A DNA stretch of 35,654 nt from Gammaproteobacteria bacterium (GCA_018666555.1 JABIZD010000179.1:1-35654); one strand, 5' to 3'. Shown: positions 1-9,130, counted from the first letter of the stretch. The notes: generated by a model not told the origin, from the letters alone. Made by a program: numbers and translations.

Positions 1-336
1 ACCCAAGGGATTGATGATTTTGAAATTGAGGATGAGCCCTACTATTGCGAGTTTTTTGGTGATCATCATGTCTTATTGGATGCCAGCTATAATGCACCCT
101 CGACCGGCTACGCAAGGTCTGATTTTGGTATCGATCGTGATGCTCAACCGCAGATGTACCTTCACCGTGTGGGCGCAGGCCAGGTACTTTATCTGATGCT
201 AGGGCACTGTACGGGTAAATACGATATGCAACCGCTTGTTGACTTGGCCCCGGTGACCCGCTGTGCCTGGAATTACCCTGTTTTCTATGAATTACTGAGA
301 AGAGGGATAAGCTGGGGGATTGGCGATCAGGGTTAA
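1..336 (+). CDS. ThuA-like domain protein, C-terminal part (5' end outside window)
   Basis: The frame is open from the first base of the window, so only the last 111 codons are present; the stop is TAA at 334-336. The fragment has the late part of a ThuA (trehalose-utilisation, class I glutamine-amidotransferase-like) fold: an acidic 'GIDDFEIEDEPYY' stretch, then 'GAGQVLYLMLGHCTGKYD', and an ending in which 'YELLRRGISWGIGD' resembles the usual 'll.rGi.Wa' close of the family. The 'G.G.V.Y..LGH' signature is the best evidence. ThuA-like proteins are often found with sugar dehydrogenases and sugar-isomerase-like TIM barrels, and one of the latter lies at 9156-9935. No biochemical role can be assigned from this fragment. 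An internal ATG at 11 is in another frame and is not a start for this gene. Confidence 0.72.
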   Translation, partial: TQGIDDFEIEDEPYYCEFFGDHHVLLDASYNAPSTGYARSDFGIDRDAQPQMYLHRVGAGQVLYLMLGHCTGKYDMQPLVDLAPVTRCAWNYPVFYELLRRGISWGIGDQG

Positions 337-518
337 CTAAAAAGCCTAAAACACAATCCGGCAATGGCCCTACCGCGTCTAGTTAAACTCCGGCGACTCT
401 GGAAGCCGGCTGCAGGCACTTAGCTAGGGTGTGCTTATCAATAGGTTCATTTTCAACACGCTATTTTGCCATACGTCGCTTTTCAATATGCCTTGCTTCA
501 ATACACCAAAATGCCAGT

Positions 519-1427
519 TTAATCCGACTCATCAGGATTTTTCATGAAGCCGTTTTCGTCTCGTAACTCAGGTTTAGAAACGCTGGCTCTGCCCTCTCCG
601 AAGGGTGCATCCCGTTCAGTCAGGGCTGCTTTAAGACCTTCGGTTGCAATCTGTTTGAAGACATCTCGAGCCGCTCGGGTGGTGTGCGCCCGAGCATCAT
701 TTTCAGCAGCGAGGCGCTGAAGGGTCTGTGCGCCCATCAATTCCAACCCGAGGTTGATGGTTCGCTTATTGGCCGACAGCATTTCAGCATCGATGTGGGT
801 TAATCGATCCGCCAGACCTTCAACCTCATCTTCGAGCAGGTGCTCAGGGACCGCTTTTAAAATAAGGCCAATTTTCGCAGCATCAGCGCCGCTGACGGTA
901 TCACCGGTCAACAGCAGGCGCTTAGTCCACTGTGGGCCGCAGTGATACAACCATAATTGGTTGGGCGCTGCGCCCATATTGCGAAGCGCCGGGAAACCAA
1001 TATTGGCATTATCGGCAGCAATAAGGATATCGCAGTAAAGAGCCAGGTCCGTGCCACCTGCCAGGCAATGGCCATGAATCTGGGCAATCGAGGGTTTGTG
1101 CATTTCCCAGAGGGTTTTCAGGCTTCGCTGAAATCTTTCTATCATCCAGCTGTCGTCATCAATGCCACGACCCCGCCTTCGCTCGACTGCATCGCCAGTG
1201 GACTTGCGGGCTGGAGTGAGGTCATAGCCTGCACAGAAAGAACTCCCCGATCCCGATAAAATGACGCAATGCACGGCTTTGTTATCGTCCGCCTCCCACA
1301 GGGCATCCCGAAGCTCTTCGACAAGCTCAATCGACAGTGCATTCCTTTTTTCGGGTCGGTTCAGTTTGATTCGAGCCCTGCCACGATCGACTTCATAGGT
1401 AATATGCTTGAAATTTTCAGTGTCCAC
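519..1427 (-). CDS. Enoyl-CoA hydratase/isomerase (crotonase) family protein
   Basis: The 302-residue product has the crotonase fold: N-terminal 'KLNRPEKRNALS', the first oxyanion-hole segment 'FCAGYDL' and the second 'HGHCLAGGTDLALYCDILIA', then 'LLLTGDTVSGADAAKIGLI'. The GTG start at 1427 is preceded by GGAG five bases upstream, which supports it. The family acts on acyl-CoA thioesters in the cytoplasm. In rat enoyl-CoA hydratase the two catalytic glutamates sit in 'PEI' and before 'LTGD'; here those places read 'PAL' and 'KRLLLTGD', so both acids appear missing. The protein may therefore be a non-hydratase member (isomerase, dehalogenase, hydrolase or other), and the exact reaction is unknown. 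A roughly 30-residue polar C-terminal tail ends 'NPDESD'. It is transcribed alone, away from the dioxygenase gene. Family certain, function open. Confidence 0.88.
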   Translation of the reverse strand: MDTENFKHITYEVDRGRARIKLNRPEKRNALSIELVEELRDALWEADDNKAVHCVILSGSGSSFCAGYDLTPARKSTGDAVERRRGRGIDDDSWMIERFQRSLKTLWEMHKPSIAQIHGHCLAGGTDLALYCDILIAADNANIGFPALRNMGAAPNQLWLYHCGPQWTKRLLLTGDTVSGADAAKIGLILKAVPEHLLEDEVEGLADRLTHIDAEMLSANKRTINLGLELMGAQTLQRLAAENDARAHTTRAARDVFKQIATEGLKAALTERDAPFGEGRASVSKPELRDENGFMKNPDESD

Positions 1428-1549
1428 GTAAACTCCGGTATCAGCGAAAGTTTGTCAGTTTACATTAATTCGGGAAACGCTGGCCTCACCTGCGTGATAA
1501 TTGAATTGAGCAAGGTTTGTTTGGTTAACCTAATCGTTTTCCCGAAAAT

Positions 1550-1621
1550 TTTTCTAAAAGCGAAGCTAATGGCTTTCCTAAAAGCGACGCTAATGGCTTT
1601 TCTAAAAGCGAAGCTAATGGC
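1550..1621. repeat. Three tandem 24-bp repeats
   Basis: Three head-to-tail copies of a 24-base unit (core 'CTAAAAGCGAAGCTAATGGC') lie at 1550-1573, 1574-1597 and 1598-1621, with single-base differences in the middle copy. They sit in the spacer between the divergent crotonase and dioxygenase genes. Because 24 is a multiple of three, frames on both strands stay open through the array (for example 'FLKAKLMA' repeated on the plus strand), but no ribosome-binding site or family supports a gene there. I read it as a small minisatellite. Confidence 0.9.
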
Positions 1622-1728
1622 TATCTGTGGAGTGTTTGCGGGTAGCAAAGGATCATTGATGGGGATGGACGAGGGCCAGACCAGTGTAGTTTAATCAGCT
1701 AACGCATGATGTCAGGATGAAGCAAGCT

Positions 1729-2652
1729 ATGGAAAATTCAGCGCCGCTGCGAGGCATACAGGAGGCAGAAATTAATGCTTTTAATCGTGATGGTGCGGTT
1801 CTATTAAAATCTGTTTTAGATGAATCTTGGATTAGCTTATTGCGTGATGGCCTGGAGTGGGCAAATGACCATCCGGATGGGATGTCTGCGGGTGTTGCAA
1901 TGCCGCTGCGAATCGACCAGTTTCCGGCAAGTCATTCGCCTGAATTGAAGACGCTGATGGATCATTCTCCAATCGCAGCCATTGTCGGTACGGTATTACA
2001 GTCGCCGGTCCGGTTTTATATGGATCAGATGTTTTACAAACCAGCAGGCATGATCGCGCCGAGTGCGTGGCATCAGGACACCTGTTATTACAATGTAGAA
2101 GGCCACCAGCTAGTTCGAGCCTGGGTCTGTGCGGACCCGGTGCCCCGGGATGTCAGTCTCGAAATATTGCGTGGTTCTCATCTTTGGAATGTAACCTACC
2201 GACCGCCGGTTGGCATGGACCCTGCTTCAAACCCTGAGGCCGCAGCCGACCTTGAAGCGGCTTTTAATGATGGCAAAACACTCATTGGCCAGGAAGCCCA
2301 CCAGCAATGGACTTATTTTGATTCATTTATGGATCCAAATTTACCTGCATTGCCTAATGTGGAGGCTCGTCGGGATTCTTTTGATATACTTGGCTGGGAT
2401 AACTATGAACCCGGGGACGTAATATTGTTTCATGGCCACGCCGTTCATTCGGCCAGAGGCGGTGTTAATCTGCCTCATCCGAGAAGATCACATGCATCTT
2501 TATGGGCGGGGTCGGATGTTCGCTATTTAAGGCGCCGCAGTCAGGCTATTCCAGATCCCTATGCACTTTATGATTATTCCCCAGAAGATGGTCAGCCGCT
2601 GAGTGATTTCCCAGAAGTGTTCCCGCTTGTCTGGTCCCCGCCGGCGTCCTGA
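1729..2652 (+). CDS. PhyH (phytanoyl-CoA dioxygenase) family Fe(II)/2-oxoglutarate oxygenase
   Basis: The 307-residue protein begins with the family's usual 'INAFNRDGAVLLKSVL' and carries the iron-binding facial triad: 'HQD' (His115, Asp117) and a distal His near residue 240 in 'FHGHAVHSARGG'. Arg252 or Arg253 in 'HPRRSHASLW' is the likely 2-oxoglutarate anchor. These enzymes couple 2-oxoglutarate decarboxylation to hydroxylation of a small molecule in the cytoplasm; the substrate cannot be read from sequence. An ATG at 1717 is in frame, but AGGA at 1714-1717 overlaps it and is about 11 bases before the ATG at 1729, which I prefer. The gene stands alone, 234 bases before the formate dehydrogenase operon. 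Its length is normal for PhyH proteins. Confidence 0.88.
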   Translation: MENSAPLRGIQEAEINAFNRDGAVLLKSVLDESWISLLRDGLEWANDHPDGMSAGVAMPLRIDQFPASHSPELKTLMDHSPIAAIVGTVLQSPVRFYMDQMFYKPAGMIAPSAWHQDTCYYNVEGHQLVRAWVCADPVPRDVSLEILRGSHLWNVTYRPPVGMDPASNPEAAADLEAAFNDGKTLIGQEAHQQWTYFDSFMDPNLPALPNVEARRDSFDILGWDNYEPGDVILFHGHAVHSARGGVNLPHPRRSHASLWAGSDVRYLRRRSQAIPDPYALYDYSPEDGQPLSDFPEVFPLVWSPPAS

Positions 2653-2696
2653 CAAGAACTCACAGTCTTAACAGACGGGTCCGTTAATTCTGCCTT

Positions 2697-2716
2697 AGCG
2701 GTAAACTCTTATCGCT
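2697..2716. promoter_or_regulatory. Inverted repeat upstream of the fds operon
   Basis: AGCGGTAA and TTATCGCT form a near-perfect 8-bp dyad (one mismatch) around a 4-base centre, within the 234-base spacer before the formate dehydrogenase operon. It could be an operator for the fds promoter or a hairpin ending the upstream dioxygenase transcript. No run of T follows, so an operator is slightly favoured. I found no convincing -35/-10 pair. Confidence 0.25.
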
Positions 2717-2886
2717 GGGTTGCTGATGAAAAATGAGGTCAAGATCGACTCTATTTGGTAAAGTTGTCAATGTTATAGGCAGAAAAAAAGCGAAATAACT
2801 CAAAGGCGAGTTTGCAGATATTGTGTTAGGTATCTCATCGCAGTTGGACTATCCGATGGCCGACCTATGACTGATTAGAATTCCAC

Positions 2887-4953
2887 ATGCTGGTGAATAG
2901 ACCAATGCAGGAAAATCGCGCTGAAGTAGACGATATCAAAGCAATCGTGGAGCAATTCCAGGGTCTGCCTGGTGCTTTGCTTCCGTTGCTGCACGAAGTG
3001 CAGCAACAGCACGGTCATGTCGCTCCCGCATGGGTTCCTGTTATAGCTGAAGGCCTGAACCTGTCGCGAGCTGAAGTGCATGGCGTTATCAGTTTCTATC
3101 CAGATTTCCATAGTCAGCCCAGGGGCCGGCATGTTGTCCAGGTTTGTCGTGCTGAGGCCTGCCAGGCCATGGGGTCACGGAAGCTTGAAGCACATGCCAA
3201 GAAGGTATTGGCTGTGGACTATGGAGAAACTACCCCGGATGGTGAGTTTACGCTTGAACCCGTATATTGCCTCGGCAATTGTGCCTGCTCACCCAGTATC
3301 CGAGTGGATGATTGCATTGTAGGTCAGGTGGATGAAGCAATTTTTGACCGGGTGATAGCGGATGTAGATAAAATTGGAAGCTCCGTGGTCAGCAGCATCG
3401 CTGCAGAATCATTCTCGTATCAGTTCTATTTGTCACGCGATACCAGCGCCCTGGCAGTGGATGCTGAAGCCGTCGCAGAGCGACTACAAGCCTCTGCGAA
3501 AGAGTCTGCTATGGAGATTAATCTGGTGCGCACTGGTTCCCGAGGCCTGTTTTATCTGGAACCGTTACTGGAAGTAGACATCAACCAAAAGCGGATTGGT
3601 TTTGGTCCGGTAACAGTGGCAGATATTGATAGTATTGTAAGCGCCCTGGCAACTGACCCTAGTATTCATCCCCTGCACTTAGGGCTGGTCGATGACCTCG
3701 ACTATCTCAATCAGCAGCAGCGGATTACTTTTGCGCGGGCTGGGTTGGGAGACCCTATTTGCCTCGATAATTACCAAAATCTGGCTGGTTTCGATGGCTT
3801 GCGCAAGGCGTTGCTGATGACCCAGCAAGAAATAGTAGACCAGATAATGCAATCTGGATTACGCGGACGAGGCGGTGCGGCCTTTCCTGCGGGTATCAAA
3901 TTGCAGACTGTGCTCGATACCACCAGTGAGCAGAAGTTTGTGGTATGTAATGCAGATGAAGGAGACTCGGGTACGTTTGCAGACCGCCTGTTAATGGAGG
4001 CCGATCCGTATCAGCTTATTGAAGGTATGATTATTGCCGGCTTGGCTGTCAATGCCAGTCAGGGCTATATTTATTTGCGTTCAGAATATCCGCTTGCCCA
4101 GCAAATGTTGAATGCAGCGATCCAACGAGCGGTTGAAGCGGGTTTCCTTGGCAGCAATATTCTCGGATTGTCGAAGGATTTTCATCTTGAAGTACGACTC
4201 GGAGCTGGCGCCTATATCTGTGGTGAGGAGACGGCCATGCTGGATAGCCTGGAGGGCAAGCGAGGGATGGTGCGCGTAAAACCGCCTTTGCCTGCTATTC
4301 AGGGCTTGTTTGAACAACCAACGGTTGTAAATAATGTGCTGACACTGGCAGCAATGTCGTCGATTCTCCAGTCAGGTAGCGATGCCTATCAGAGCATGGG
4401 TTCTGGGCGGTCCAGAGGTACCCTGGTTATCCAGTTAGCGGGTAATGTAAAAAGGGGTGGCCTGGTTGAAGTCCCGTTTGGATTAACCCTACGAGAGCTT
4501 GTTGAAACCTATGGTCAGGGCACCGCCACTGGTAGAGCCATTCGGGCCATTCAGGTGGGTGGTCCATTAGGCGCATTTCTGCCTGAAAGCCAATGGGATA
4601 CGCGGCTGGACTATGAAGCCTTTACAGAGATTGATGCCATGATTGGTCATGGCGGGGTTGTTGTATTTGACGATACAGTTGATATGGCGGCGCAAGCGAG
4701 ATTTTCCATGGAATTCTGTGCTGTTGAGTCCTGCGGTAAATGTACGCCGTGTCGGATCGGTTCAACGCGAGGTCTGGAAGTCATTGATCGCATCACCTCT
4801 GATCAGCAACGGCAGGAAAATATAATGGTCCTGCAGGATCTATGTGACACAATGGAAGCAGGATCTTTATGTGCCATGGGCGGAATGACGCCGTTCCCGG
4901 TACGAAGTGCGATCAACTATTTCCCTGAAGACTTTACAGGTGAGCTTGCTTGA
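2887..4953 (+). CDS. fdsGB: NAD+-dependent formate dehydrogenase, fused gamma (FdsG) and beta (FdsB) subunit
   Basis: The 688-residue protein is the diaphorase half of a soluble Mo formate dehydrogenase. Residues ~10-160 form a NuoE/FdsG-like thioredoxin-fold [2Fe-2S] domain with ligands C87, C92, C128 and C132 ('CRAEAC', 'CLGNC'). From ~200 on it is NuoF/FdsB-like: FMN/NAD(H)-binding 'GLRGRGGAAFPAG' at 324-336, then 'CNADEGDSGTF' and 'GAGAYICGEETAML'. A C-terminal [4Fe-4S] site has C616, C619, C622 and C662. It passes electrons from formate to NAD+. In Cupriavidus and Rhodobacter FdsG and FdsB are separate; here one frame holds both, as known for Methylobacterium extorquens FDH1 beta. The start has no clear Shine-Dalgarno sequence; the ATG at 2905 is an alternative. 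First gene of the operon, 10 bases before fdsA. Confidence 0.95.
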   Translation: MLVNRPMQENRAEVDDIKAIVEQFQGLPGALLPLLHEVQQQHGHVAPAWVPVIAEGLNLSRAEVHGVISFYPDFHSQPRGRHVVQVCRAEACQAMGSRKLEAHAKKVLAVDYGETTPDGEFTLEPVYCLGNCACSPSIRVDDCIVGQVDEAIFDRVIADVDKIGSSVVSSIAAESFSYQFYLSRDTSALAVDAEAVAERLQASAKESAMEINLVRTGSRGLFYLEPLLEVDINQKRIGFGPVTVADIDSIVSALATDPSIHPLHLGLVDDLDYLNQQQRITFARAGLGDPICLDNYQNLAGFDGLRKALLMTQQEIVDQIMQSGLRGRGGAAFPAGIKLQTVLDTTSEQKFVVCNADEGDSGTFADRLLMEADPYQLIEGMIIAGLAVNASQGYIYLRSEYPLAQQMLNAAIQRAVEAGFLGSNILGLSKDFHLEVRLGAGAYICGEETAMLDSLEGKRGMVRVKPPLPAIQGLFEQPTVVNNVLTLAAMSSILQSGSDAYQSMGSGRSRGTLVIQLAGNVKRGGLVEVPFGLTLRELVETYGQGTATGRAIRAIQVGGPLGAFLPESQWDTRLDYEAFTEIDAMIGHGGVVVFDDTVDMAAQARFSMEFCAVESCGKCTPCRIGSTRGLEVIDRITSDQQRQENIMVLQDLCDTMEAGSLCAMGGMTPFPVRSAINYFPEDFTGELA

Positions 4954-4963
4954 GGAGTATAAA

Positions 4964-7810
4964 ATGCTGAATTTTTACCAACCCCAGCCTGATCAGGGAA
5001 CGCCCGAAAAGATAACTGGCAAGCAGGTTACCTTGCAGATTGACGGTGTTGACGTGACCGTTGCTGAAGGGACTTCGGTGATGCGTGCTGCATCGCAAAG
5101 TAGTGTCAAGATCCCACGATTGTGTGCCACTGATCAATTAGAATCATTTGGTTCGTGTCGAGTATGTCTGGTTGAAATACAAGGTCGAAAAGGATACCCG
5201 GCGTCCTGCACCACGCCTGTCGAGGCAGGTATGCAGGTCAGAACTCAATCTGACCAGTTGGCGAAGTTGCGTCGTAATGTGATGGAACTTTATATCTCGG
5301 ACCACCCCTTGGACTGCCTGACCTGCCCAACTAACGGCGACTGTGAGCTACAGGACACAGCAGGTGAACTGGGGCTTCGGGAAGTTCGCTATGGCTATAG
5401 CGGCGCCAATCATCTTGACTCCGGCAAGGACACTACCAATCCTTATTTCACTTTTGATGCATCTAAATGCATCGTCTGTTCTCGCTGTGTCAGGGCTTGT
5501 GAGGAAGTTCAGGGTACTTTTGCGTTGACCGTTGATGGCCGTGGCTTCGATTCGGTCATCAGCGCTGGCCAGGGTGAAGATTTCATGTCTTCAGAATGCG
5601 TTTCTTGCGGGGCTTGTGTTGATGCCTGTCCTACGGCGACCCTGACAGAAAAAAGTATCATCGAACTCGGTAAACCAGAACATAGTGTGGTGACCACCTG
5701 TGCCTATTGTGGTGTGGGTTGTTCCTTCCAGGCTGAAATGAAAGGAGACCAGGTAGTTCGAATGACACCACATAAACAGGGTAAAGCGAACCAAGGACAC
5801 GCCTGCGTAAAAGGTCGGTTCGCTTTTGGCTATGTGACTCACAAAGATCGAATCACCCAACCCATGATACGTAATAGCATTGCTGAAGAATGGACTACAG
5901 TTTCCTGGGATGAAGCGGTGCAATTTGCCGCCCAGCGTTTTACCGACATACAAGCCGCTCACGGTAAAAATAGTATTGGCGCTATTTCGTCTTCCCGCTG
6001 CACTAACGAGGAAGTCTATCTGGTTCAAAAAATGGTTAGGACCGGTTTTGGAAATAATAATATTGATACCTGTGCAAGGGTGTGCCATTCGCCAACAGGG
6101 TTTGGGCTGAAGACGACCCTCGGAGAATCGGCTGGAACCCAGACTTTTGCTTCAGTGGATGAAGCCGATGTGGTTATCGTCATGGGTGCGAATCCAACAG
6201 ATGCCCATCCAGTTTTTGCATCTCGTTTAAAGCGCCGGTTGCGGGCCGGTGCCAAGTTAATCGTTATTGACCCTCGAAAGATTGAGTTAGTCAGTTCACC
6301 GCACATCAAGGCGGAATTTCACCTGCCTGTTCGTCCAGGGACGAATGTCACCGTGCTTAATGCCCTAGCCCATGTAATTATCAGCGAAGAACGCCATGCA
6401 GAAGACTATATAAACGAGCGCAGCGATGTCGAGGCTTTCGCCAAGTGGCGGAACTTTATCCTTGATGAAAAGCATTCACCGGAAAATACCGCTGATATTA
6501 CTGGCATCGACGCGGCTGAGCTGCGCGGCGCCGCTCGGCTCTACGCGCAAGCAGCTAATGCGGCTATATTTTATGGGCTGGGCGTTACTGAACATAGCCA
6601 GGGTTCAACAGCGGTAATGGCGATCGCTAATCTGGCAATGCTGACCGGCAACCTGGGCCGTGAAGGTGTGGGCGTTAATCCCTTGAGAGGTCAGAATAAC
6701 GTTCAGGGCTCGTGCGATATGGGCTCGTTTCCCCATGAGTTGCCGGGCTATCGACATATCTCTGATTCGCAGACGCGACAATTGTTTGAAGATGAATGGA
6801 AGGTCAGTCTTGATGCGGAGCCGGGTTTACGTATTCCGAATATGTTTGATGCAGCCCTGGATGGTGATTTTAAAGGACTCTACTGCCAGGGTGAGGATAT
6901 CGCCCAGTCTGATCCTAACACCCAGCATGTTGAGGCAGCTTTAACGGCTCTTGAATGCCTGGTGGTCCAGGATATTTTCCTGAACGAAACCGCTAAATTT
7001 GCTCATGTGTTTTTGCCAGGTGCCACTTTCCTCGAGAAGGATGGCACTTTTACCAATGCGGAACGCCGGATTTCCAGGGTCCGAAAAGCGATTGCGCCCC
7101 TCAGTGGTAAGGCAGATTGGCAGGCCACTATGGCCTTTGCCAATGCGCTGGGTTGTAACATGACTTATGAGCATCCCTCAGAAATAATGGCTGAGATAGC
7201 CAGGCTGACGCCGACTTTTGCTGGTGTGAGCTACGAAAAGTTGGATCAACTCGGAAGTATTCAATGGCCGTGTAATGCTGCAGCGCCGGAAGGAACACCG
7301 ATTATGCATGTGGATGAATTTGTTCGCGGTAAAGGTTTCTTTGCACTTACTGAGTACGTACCAACGGATGAGCGTGCCAACAGGAAGTTCCCGTTACTGT
7401 TAACCACGGGTCGGATTCTCTCGCAGTATAATGTGGGCGCCCAGACCCGGCGCACCGAAAACAGTCAATGGCATCCCGAGGATATTGTGGAGATTCACCC
7501 TCATGACGCTGAAGAACGCGGCATCAGTCAGGGAGACTGGATTGGAATACAGAGTCGGGTGGGTGAAACAGTGCTGCGCGCCGAGGTCACTGAACGGGTT
7601 ACCCCCGGGGTGATCTACACAACCTTCCATCACCCGGTTTCCGGAGCCAATGTGATTACCACCGAAAACAGTGATTGGGCAACCAATTGCCCTGAGTATA
7701 AAGTCACTGCGGTACAAGTGAGTAAAGTCAGTCAGCCATCAAGCTGGCAGAAACGCCAAAAAAACTACCATGATGAGCAGCTTCAGTTGCTGGAAAAAGC
7801 GCTTCAGTAA
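4964..7810 (+). CDS. fdsA: NAD+-dependent formate dehydrogenase, catalytic alpha subunit (FdsA)
   Basis: This 948-residue subunit oxidises formate to CO2 at a bis-MGD molybdenum (or tungsten) centre and passes electrons through Fe-S clusters to the FdsGB protein. Domains in order: N-terminal [2Fe-2S] ferredoxin (C54, C65, C68, C82); His-Cys [4Fe-4S] site (H114, C118, C121, C127); a two-cluster ferredoxin domain (C169, C172, C175, C179 and C212, C215, C218, C222); and the molybdopterin oxidoreductase domain with its own [4Fe-4S] starting 'CAYCGVGC' at 246. The metal ligand is cysteine, not selenocysteine: 'CARVCHSP', C374, followed by the conserved His. I chose ATG 4964 because GAGGAG lies six bases upstream; the frame also runs open further upstream, overlapping fdsGB. 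Length matches known FdsA proteins. Confidence 0.97.
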   Translation: MLNFYQPQPDQGTPEKITGKQVTLQIDGVDVTVAEGTSVMRAASQSSVKIPRLCATDQLESFGSCRVCLVEIQGRKGYPASCTTPVEAGMQVRTQSDQLAKLRRNVMELYISDHPLDCLTCPTNGDCELQDTAGELGLREVRYGYSGANHLDSGKDTTNPYFTFDASKCIVCSRCVRACEEVQGTFALTVDGRGFDSVISAGQGEDFMSSECVSCGACVDACPTATLTEKSIIELGKPEHSVVTTCAYCGVGCSFQAEMKGDQVVRMTPHKQGKANQGHACVKGRFAFGYVTHKDRITQPMIRNSIAEEWTTVSWDEAVQFAAQRFTDIQAAHGKNSIGAISSSRCTNEEVYLVQKMVRTGFGNNNIDTCARVCHSPTGFGLKTTLGESAGTQTFASVDEADVVIVMGANPTDAHPVFASRLKRRLRAGAKLIVIDPRKIELVSSPHIKAEFHLPVRPGTNVTVLNALAHVIISEERHAEDYINERSDVEAFAKWRNFILDEKHSPENTADITGIDAAELRGAARLYAQAANAAIFYGLGVTEHSQGSTAVMAIANLAMLTGNLGREGVGVNPLRGQNNVQGSCDMGSFPHELPGYRHISDSQTRQLFEDEWKVSLDAEPGLRIPNMFDAALDGDFKGLYCQGEDIAQSDPNTQHVEAALTALECLVVQDIFLNETAKFAHVFLPGATFLEKDGTFTNAERRISRVRKAIAPLSGKADWQATMAFANALGCNMTYEHPSEIMAEIARLTPTFAGVSYEKLDQLGSIQWPCNAAAPEGTPIMHVDEFVRGKGFFALTEYVPTDERANRKFPLLLTTGRILSQYNVGAQTRRTENSQWHPEDIVEIHPHDAEERGISQGDWIGIQSRVGETVLRAEVTERVTPGVIYTTFHHPVSGANVITTENSDWATNCPEYKVTAVQVSKVSQPSSWQKRQKNYHDEQLQLLEKALQ

Positions 7811-8613
7811 TGCATAATCCGGACAGTGCGAAGTCGCTCTCAAGAGTGGTCTGGCAGGCGGGTGAAGTTATCTCCGGGTTAGATCAGGTCGCTGTAGAAA
7901 TGCCTGTTGCAATGGTTTACAACGGCATTTCTCATGCTGTGATGATGGCGACACCGAGTGACCTGGAAGATTTTGCCATTGGCTTCAGTGTCAGTGAGGG
8001 TATTTTGGAGTCACTCGACCAGTTGCTGGATTGTGAACAAACCCGAATGCCAAAAGGCATTGAACTTTCTTTGACCATTACGAAGGGCCGATTTTCCAGA
8101 TTGAAGCGTCGGCGACGCAGCCTGGCAGGGGCAACGGGTTGTGGCATTTGCGGAATAGAATCTCTGGATCAAGCCATGCTAGAGGTCAGTATAGTAGATT
8201 CGGAAATCCAGTTGACGCATGCCGCGTTACAATGCGCCTTGGTGGCGTTGGGTGAACGGCAGGAATTACAAAAGCAGACCGGCGCTGTGCACGCCGCTGC
8301 CTGGTGTGGTAGTGATGGAGAGCTATTGCTGGTTCGAGAGGATGTGGGTCGGCATAATGCCCTGGATAAACTACTTGGGGCCCGGATCAAGCAAGCCGAA
8401 GAGCTGAGTAAAGGATTTGCGCTGGTGACCAGTCGAGCCAGTTATGAAATGGTTTTTAAGGCAGCAAGTGCCAATATTCCTTTGCTGGCATCGGTCTCAG
8501 CACCGACATCACTGGCAATAGAATTGGCGAATCAATGTGGCTTGACGCTGGTTGCGTTTACAAGGCCAGGACGACATGTGATCTATGCAGGCGCTAATCG
8601 CCTGCGGGAATGA
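7810..8613 (+). CDS. fdhD: Formate dehydrogenase accessory sulfurtransferase FdhD/FdsC
   Basis: The 267-residue product is the FdhD/FdsC maturation factor, which carries sulfur from a cysteine desulfurase to the bis-MGD cofactor before insertion into FdsA. The hallmark CxxC loop is present as 'GCGICG' (C111 and C114). Other family blocks are 'DLEDFAIGFSVSEGIL', 'GAVHAAAW' and 'REDVGRHNALDKLLG'. Its ATG overlaps the last base of the fdsA stop (TAATG), so the two are probably translationally coupled. The position between fdsA and fdsD matches the fdsGBACD order of Cupriavidus necator. It acts in the cytoplasm; formate dehydrogenase would be inactive without it. Confidence 0.95.
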   Translation: MHNPDSAKSLSRVVWQAGEVISGLDQVAVEMPVAMVYNGISHAVMMATPSDLEDFAIGFSVSEGILESLDQLLDCEQTRMPKGIELSLTITKGRFSRLKRRRRSLAGATGCGICGIESLDQAMLEVSIVDSEIQLTHAALQCALVALGERQELQKQTGAVHAAAWCGSDGELLLVREDVGRHNALDKLLGARIKQAEELSKGFALVTSRASYEMVFKAASANIPLLASVSAPTSLAIELANQCGLTLVAFTRPGRHVIYAGANRLRE

Positions 8614-8647
8614 ATTTAGCAACCATGATTAATCAGGCAGTAAATCG

Positions 8648-8890
8648 ATGAGGAAAGACAGTATAACGCGCCTCTTGGCCATGATTGATCAGATAGCGCT
8701 CAATATGAGGGCCAATGGATGTGACCATGAAGTTGCTGAGCAAGTGGCTCAGCATCTTGAAAAATTTTGGTCACCGAAGATGAAAAGCGCAGTAATTGAA
8801 CATTGTTCAACTGGGCCTAGTGAGGTTTCTGCTATTACCGGCAAAGCCGTGCATTGTCTTCATCTGATCCAGAAAGCCAAATCATCTTGA
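8648..8890 (+). CDS. fdsD: Formate dehydrogenase delta subunit FdsD
   Basis: This small protein of 80 residues has the FdsD pattern: a helical N-terminus ('RLLAMIDQIALNMRANG'), then 'VAQHLEKFWSPKMKSAVIEH', where 'hl.kFW.pkM' is the recognisable core of the family. FdsD is the small delta subunit and helps assembly or cofactor insertion in soluble formate dehydrogenases. The gene is 34 bases after fdhD on the same strand and closes the operon. Residues ~60-80 are less conserved. The assignment rests on the FW motif plus position. Confidence 0.88.
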   Translation: MRKDSITRLLAMIDQIALNMRANGCDHEVAEQVAQHLEKFWSPKMKSAVIEHCSTGPSEVSAITGKAVHCLHLIQKAKSS

Positions 8891-9130
8891 GATCTTCGCG
8901 GCGCTGTAAACGCTAACCGAACGCAGTAATCAATACTTGTTGCCAGCGCACCCCTCAACTATTGGCAGGTGTTGTAGTGGACTAATTTACCGGTCAAACA
9001 CGGTTAACCCTGGCCAGATAATCCTTTAATACGATGGCGTGTTTTACCCATAGAGCGCAGAAGACGGATCTAGCTACTTGCCCTGTTCAGAATGATGATC
9101 GTGCGATGTCCTGCCAGATCTGTTCGACCA

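Noticed and set aside
1269-1694. 141-codon plus-strand frame with octapeptide repeats
   Set aside because: Half of it is antisense to the crotonase gene and the other half is the 24-bp repeat; no start signal.
5591-6088. 165-codon minus-strand frame opposite fdsA
   Set aside because: Complete shadow of the FdsA coding sequence; no ribosome site or recognisable family.
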